Shown here: piece after piece, positions 59,171 to 64,000 of the stretch | How positions within the stretch are numbered: the first letter of the stretch is position 1 | Layout: every line of letters begins with the position of its first letter | From: Spirometra erinaceieuropaei | Taxonomy: Eukaryota; Platyhelminthes; Cestoda; Diphyllobothriidea; Diphyllobothriidae | Assembly (NCBI GenBank): GCA_902702965.1 | Contig: CACRXP010000175.1 | Coordinates: 965,701-1,029,700, forward strand | DNA length: 64,000 nucleotides | Direction: 5' to 3' | Made by a program: the position numbers and the translations under genes | Notes under the pieces: model-generated | The model's database searches: none | What the model was told of the DNA's origin: nothing | The model's input: the letters and a program-made list of their open reading frames with translations, nothing else

Positions 59171-60150
59171 CAGTAGGTGGGCAAACTCATGACATGTCAA
59201 CGGAAATTCCAAAATGCGTTTTGTTTCGTAAAGATTAATTATGGAGGATTGTAAAATTAATTATCTTGCAGCATAATTCTATAATAATTCAGAAACCTCA
59301 GGATGCCGGCTTTTGTACGAACTTCTTCTACGCCGCATGCAAAACTCCCACTTTTTAAAAAATGACTGCGTAAGTAGCCTGCATTTTTCCCATTGATTTC
59401 CGACGCCCTTAAAAATTCAATTATATTTCATGAAAAACATGCTAAACAATAATCATTCTTTCTTTCATTCAGTAGAAAATCACGTCTTCTTCCAATTTCA
59501 TACTCAAAGGAATGGTAGAATTCAGTTTCAAAAACTTTTCCAATTCGCGAATAATTATGAACCCCGACCTGCTGGTAAACTTGCATGCACGGTTTCAAAA
59601 CAACAAGCCATATATTTTCCGCGTACGGAAAACCATACATTTCCCTACCGTATTAAGCAGAGAATATATGGAGTTCATAAAATTTAGCAGTGGATTTTAG
59701 CCATATCGTTAACTTTGCAGGCCGTATTGGTAAATGCAGAGACACGAAATTTTTTGAACGGCCATATCATGGTATTAAAAATCTCACAATTAGAAACTTT
59801 TTTAAAACCCTTCCTTCGAATATAAAATTGGAAGAAGACGTCATTCTCTACCGACTGAGCATAAAAGCGAACATTTTATGCATGTTTTTCGTGAAATATA
59901 ATCTGACCTTTTGGGGCATTGAAAACAATAAGTAAAGTTCATACTACTTGAGTAACAATTTTTCACAGAACGTAGTTTTTGTATGCGACCAGAAGAAGTT
60001 CGTTCGAAGGCCAGCATCCTGAGGTAACTGAATTATTATAGAATTATGCTGCAAGATGATTAGTTTTACAGCCCTACTTGATTAATCTTTTCGACACGAA
60101 AGCGCATTTTGGAATTCCGGTTGACATTTCATGAGTATACCCACATACTG
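59171..60150. mobile_element. TA-flanked MITE with terminal inverted repeats, 980 bp
   Basis: The left end CAGTAGGTGGGCAAACTCAT matches the right end, ATGAGTATACCCACATACTG, as an inverted repeat. Both are flanked by TA (59169-59170 and 60151-60152), the target of Tc1/mariner-type transposases. Inverted similarity extends about 150 bp inward. Internal frames on both strands (59428-59935) do not resemble a transposase, so this is a non-autonomous element. Confidence 0.75.
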
Positions 60151-60154
60151 TAAG

Positions 60155-62215
60155 ACGACTCGCTGCCACGGCTTGCTGCGTTGCACTGTACATCTGAACA
60201 ACTGTGTCCCCCCAACTTTTAATCTGGCGCCTTTGGGTTGTCAACCATCGAAGTTTAAGAAAAAAACGACAAACGCTGATGACCTATCATCAGTGTCTAC
60301 TGTTTTAGTCACCAGTGCTATAAACCTGCATTGCTGTCGTGCCTCGGCATCAACCATGCTTTGTGCGGACAAATTGCACTAGCTCTTCAGTTCCCGTACA
60401 TGTCTACTTGACTGCTCACCTTTGCTTCAAGTAGGAGGCTGTCTGTCCGGTTAAATTAAATCAATATTTGAGAGGTTAACCATGAACTTTCTTGTGAAGG
60501 GTGGCCTGCTCGTAAATGTCCACAAGGGCTCTGGTCAGGCTGCATAAGGTCTTGGAAGCCGGACTACGTGGCACCGCGTGGTTCGACTAGAGGACTTTCG
60601 AAAGACCGTGTACATATATTTAACACAATATATGCCCGTGGCAGTTGCGGGTAGAGTTCATCAGGTATCCTTTTGCGTAAATGACTACCTGATCAGGCTT
60701 TTTGTCGGCGAGGAAGCGCCTAGTGGTCACCACTACTCGCCTGTGTCCCAAGACCCACTGTCCTGCATGAAAGCGCACCCCTATCCAGGTTACACGTCCT
60801 TGACTGTTTACATCAACGATCCTCGAGGCTTTTTGCAAAAGAATGCTCAGCGTCTGCGAGTAACCCCGCCAGAATGCGTTGCCACCGTCAGACCATACGG
60901 TAAGGATAGGTTATGTGACCCCACTTGGTTTAGCATCTGTAGGTAACTACTACATTTAGAAGGTCTTGTTTTGTCTATAAATCCATAGCTACAGGAAGTC
61001 TCCCTTTGTTAAATATAACGACATGCACCGAGTTGTCTCAGTATGACTTTTTAGTAATAAATTACTTGACGTGATGTTCCTGCTCCCCATTCCCGTAATC
61101 CCTCTGTTTTTCCTTGATTTCCCAGTTATTCCAATGCACTTGCATGGCCTTTCGTTTTCAGTTCCATGCGGCGTGACTTACTTATTTCTGCCAAAACCTT
61201 TGTTTGTCATTTGGGTACTCACAATATTATGCGTACTGCAAGGATCCTCGGCTGCGTTTTGGTTTATTTTACCTCGGTTAGAACACAAGCGCTCTACTTC
61301 CTTGACATCTCTGAACGGTTTCTGTTATCGAACGGGCACGCCTGGCTCATTTAGTTCTTGCATTTAATTTTGCATTCAGAAAAGCTTCCTCAAATTTTGG
61401 GTTCTGAATCCACTGAACGACTCTACCGTACCGATGGCGTTTGTGGTATCTGAACACTATGGCCGGTCTCGCCAGCTGTTCCTCAACGCCTCTACTTTGA
61501 CTATCCCCAACTTCATGAAAGGAATTGACGTCCGATGATCTCCGATACCGTGCAACCCCCTCCTACCCCCCCCCCTTCTTGAAGGTCGAAAATATACCGA
61601 CAGCAGTTTTTTTTCTCCTGAACCCTTCAAACCATAAAAAACATCATCAACTATATTTTTATTCTTCAGGAGTTTTTTTTCACTGCTGGTCGGATTTGTG
61701 TTTAATCGCTTCCCTTGACAATGCCTGTAAACTGGCATTTAATAAATTAAATTAAATACTTGTCTATGATTCCTCTCAGAAACAATAATTAGATAGTCAA
61801 GTCCAGTTGAGGAGTGTGGTTACACAGCCTACCGTTGTCGACAATGCCACTGCATCTGTTCCCACGCGTCTGCAGCCACTAGCGTTCAGCAGAGCTGAAC
61901 TGATTTATACTAGTCAATCACTCCTGTCAGCGCTTGCTACCAGCTGTCCGGCGCGATACAAACAGATAAATCACATTTGATGCTCATCCCTCGTGATTTA
62001 GGATGACAGAGCTTAACTGACGGTAAATCGACATCTTTCGTTCCATTCGGCGTTAACTGTGAATTCCTTTCCCTGACTTCACTGTGTCCCCAAAGGAGGC
62101 CACACAGAGTCCATGTGTGTGTGGTGGCACGCCTAGGTACGGGTCCAGCCGTGCCTACCACCTGCACTCTCCCCCACATACCGGTTTTCTTGACTCTGTC
62201 TTGATACCGTGTCCA
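60155..62215. other. No gene confirmed
   Basis: An open frame at 60578-60946 (122 codons, beginning MVRLEDFRKTVYIYLTQYMP) has balanced composition but no recognised family and no supporting splice context. The rest holds T-rich and AT-rich sequence. Confidence 0.45.
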
Positions 62216-62219
62216 GGTA

Positions 62220-62345
62220 GGAGATGGGTAGGGAGAGTGCGGTAGATGCTGCGCAAGTCTACCACCACTATAAACTAATTCACGCACAAGTCACCACCCC
62301 TGCCCTACCTGGCTGTGGAGCACATGGTGGACACCGTCGAACTCG
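62220..62345 (+). repeat. GCGGTAGATGCTGCG repeat, copy
   Basis: GTGCGGTAGATGCTGCGCAA, then CACCACTATAAACTAATTCA and CGCACAAGTCACC. It is the best preserved copy. Confidence 0.75.
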
Positions 62346-62542
62346 ACGGCCGAACTGTCAGGCGTTACGCTGCGTCAGCTATCGCATCCAATCCCAACAT
62401 CAGAAAGGGGGTGGCCCCGACAGCGGAGTAGTGTAAAGGAGAGGGAGGAGGGAATAAGGCCGACACCAGAGATTCCATCCACACACGGCACTTCTGCACA
62501 TTCCTCACTATAGACAATCTGACACTTTTGAATCTGTGTTAG

Positions 62543-62872
62543 GGGGCGCTCACCGATCGTTCATACGGAACTCACTCGTTCCGTGGTGCCTTAAGGGCTC
62601 TCTCTCGAGCCCAACCAGCAGCCGCACAGCGGCGCATGATATATAGGCAGAATGGTATTACCGACAAAGACAAGGGAGACTGGAATGGCCATTTCTGGCT
62701 TATTAGCCGTCGTCAGCCAGCCATACCCAAGCCCGAAGTGTGGAACACCCGAGCCTCGAACTCGCGACCTGTTGGTTTAGAAGTCAACGCCTCTACTCAC
62801 CGGGCCACGAGCCCGTTGCCTTGTCGGTTTTCGATCGGGAATATACAGTGTTAGGGGGCGCTCACCGATCGT
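62543..62872 (-). mobile_element. Hammerhead-SINE unit with terminal direct repeats
   Basis: A nearly full minus-oriented unit: hairpin block, hammerhead block (core 62678-62722), tRNA-like head, linker. It starts with GTTAGGGGGCGCTCACCGAT and, after about 310 bases, begins again with the same sequence (62851-62872). It has almost no substitutions relative to the 27.1 and 47.8 kb copies, so it is young. The repeated start is what a circular or head-to-tail template would give. Confidence 0.85.
62678..62722 (-). ncRNA. Hammerhead-like fold in SINE body
   Basis: Same 45-base layout as 27513-27557, on the minus strand: GGCTGG/CCAGTC stem I, CTGACGA, stem II GGCT/AGCC, GAAA, ATGGCCAT, T. Confidence 0.55.
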
Positions 62873-63139
62873 GACACGCAAAAAAATTGGGGTTCAACAG
62901 GGGTTGTCAACTGTCGGAGTAATTCGGTCCATCTGGGAATCGGAAGTCGGACTAAGTGGTTTATCCCGAGTGTAGCATCTATGGATCTATATTGTCTGAG
63001 TCACATCCTCCCGTAAAAGCCTAGTGCGTCTTTTTAAGAGCTAGATCCTATATGGAACGCGTAGAAGGGTTGCTGAGCTTTGTTAACCAGTGCGTCTGAG
63101 CTAGCCTCCGAATGTCTTGTCACCGGACACGGTTGGGTG

Positions 63140-63270
63140 GTGGAGGAGGAGAGAGTGAGGTAGATGTTGTGCATGCCTTCCTCACCATAAACTTATTCAT
63201 GCCTATGTCACCGTCCCTCTCCCAGCACGAAGTGGACACACGATGGACACCGTTGTTCGAAACAGTCAAG
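63140..63270 (+). repeat. GCGGTAGATGCTGCG repeat, copy
   Basis: GTGAGGTAGATGTTGTGCAT followed by CACCATAAACTTATTCATGC. Diverged. Confidence 0.6.
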
Positions 63271-63632
63271 TTATCAAGCCCTCAGGCAAAGTCCCCTTTA
63301 CTGGCAGGAGATTGACACCAGTAAGATCACTTTAATTTATACAAAGGCATGACAATACTGACTTCAGAGTGAGCATCCGGCACGTGTGTCAGACGAGGTA
63401 GGAGGGCTTGAGCGAACTCTAAAACGGGCTCCACTGTGGGTGGGGTAGAAAAAACACGGGAGGCGGATAAGAGTACGACGGACGTTACTGGGAATGCCCA
63501 GCAAAGACAAATGTGACATTGGTGATGTGGCTGATTTTCACCGCGCCATTCGGGGTGCATGCCGCCCCCATGGTCAGGGTGCGTTGTGGACCGCGGGGTG
63601 GGGTGGTACGCCTAGGTGCGGTTTTTCGCCGT

Positions 63633-63738
63633 NNNNNNNNNNNNNNNNNNNNNNNNNNNNNNNNNNNNNNNNNNNNNNNNNNNNNNNNNNNNNNNNNNNN
63701 NNNNNNNNNNNNNNNNNNNNNNNNNNNNNNNNNNNNNN
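63633..63738. other. Assembly gap (106 N)
   Basis: Run of N. Open frames through it are meaningless. Confidence 1.
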
Positions 63739-63774
63739 TGATGTTATCATGACACCGAACCCGAAATGGGAAGA

Positions 63775-63865
63775 AAGTAGGGAGTGCGGTAGGTGTTGTG
63801 CAAGTCCACAGTCACTACAAAAGAAATCACGCACGAGTCATCGTCCCTGCTCTGGAGCATATCTT
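63775..63865 (+). repeat. GCGGTAGATGCTGCG repeat, copy
   Basis: GTGCGGTAGGTGTTGTGCAA, then CACTACAAAAGAAATCACGC. It starts soon after the gap and may continue into it. Confidence 0.65.
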
Positions 63866-64000
63866 CTGTCAGGACGGTCAAAGTATCGCTGGAGCGAGTA
63901 AACTTCCAGCCTCACTGTTTAGCTATTATGTGCTCACCTGTGCTGCACGTAGCAGATGCCGTTTAAGGACACGGCGAATTCTGGCGGATCCGGGGAAGGA

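Noticed and set aside
60578..60946. 122-codon open frame as a gene
   Set aside because: No recognised family, no splice or promoter context; the opposite strand is also open.
63494..63901. 135-codon frame across the assembly gap
   Set aside because: The frame exists only because N codons are not stops.

Overview
The window is eukaryotic, gene-poor and repeat-rich. Two spliced protein-coding genes can be supported. The rest is old transposon debris, short interspersed elements and microsatellites. The repeat content (a tRNA-derived, hammerhead-like SINE, Penelope-like retroelements and Merlin/ISXO2 transposase relics) fits a flatworm, most likely a diphyllobothriidean tapeworm. That identification is an inference from repeat style, not proof. 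There are no operons, CRISPR arrays or bacterial features. A 106-base run of N lies near the right edge.

Genes. (1) A TMEM45/DUF716-family multi-pass membrane protein is on the + strand in three exons (44791-45182, 45701-45929, 50140-50445). Phases match at both junctions and the product is 308 residues. (2) A single-pass type I membrane protein is on the + strand with a large first exon from 33556. I propose a second exon at 37866-38281 that has no ATG of its own, giving 655 residues. The two genes share a strand and lie about 6.5 kb apart, with no sign of a functional link. A weak exon-like segment lies at about 6205-6402.

Mobile elements. From left to right: a Tc1-like transposase relic (1.0-1.5 kb), a Merlin relic (7.9-8.4 kb), a Penelope reverse-transcriptase relic (10.0-11.3 kb), a tRNA-like inverted pair (12.7-12.9 kb), a 643-bp Penelope insertion with 13-bp target duplications and hammerhead-bearing inverted arms (19.4-20.1 kb), palindromic MITEs (24.2 and 59.2-60.2 kb), a tandem segmental duplication with a trinucleotide expansion (28.2-31.0 kb) and a second Merlin relic (40.0-40.7 kb).

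Most interesting is a roughly 320-bp tRNA-derived SINE, present about a dozen times. Its body folds on paper as a minimal type I hammerhead ribozyme. Most of its larger copies occur as head-to-head foldbacks, and two show tandem or circularly permuted structure. Together with the Penelope element, which carries its own hammerhead, this suggests a ribozyme-processed SINE that may depend on Penelope for mobility. That model is inference and can be tested.
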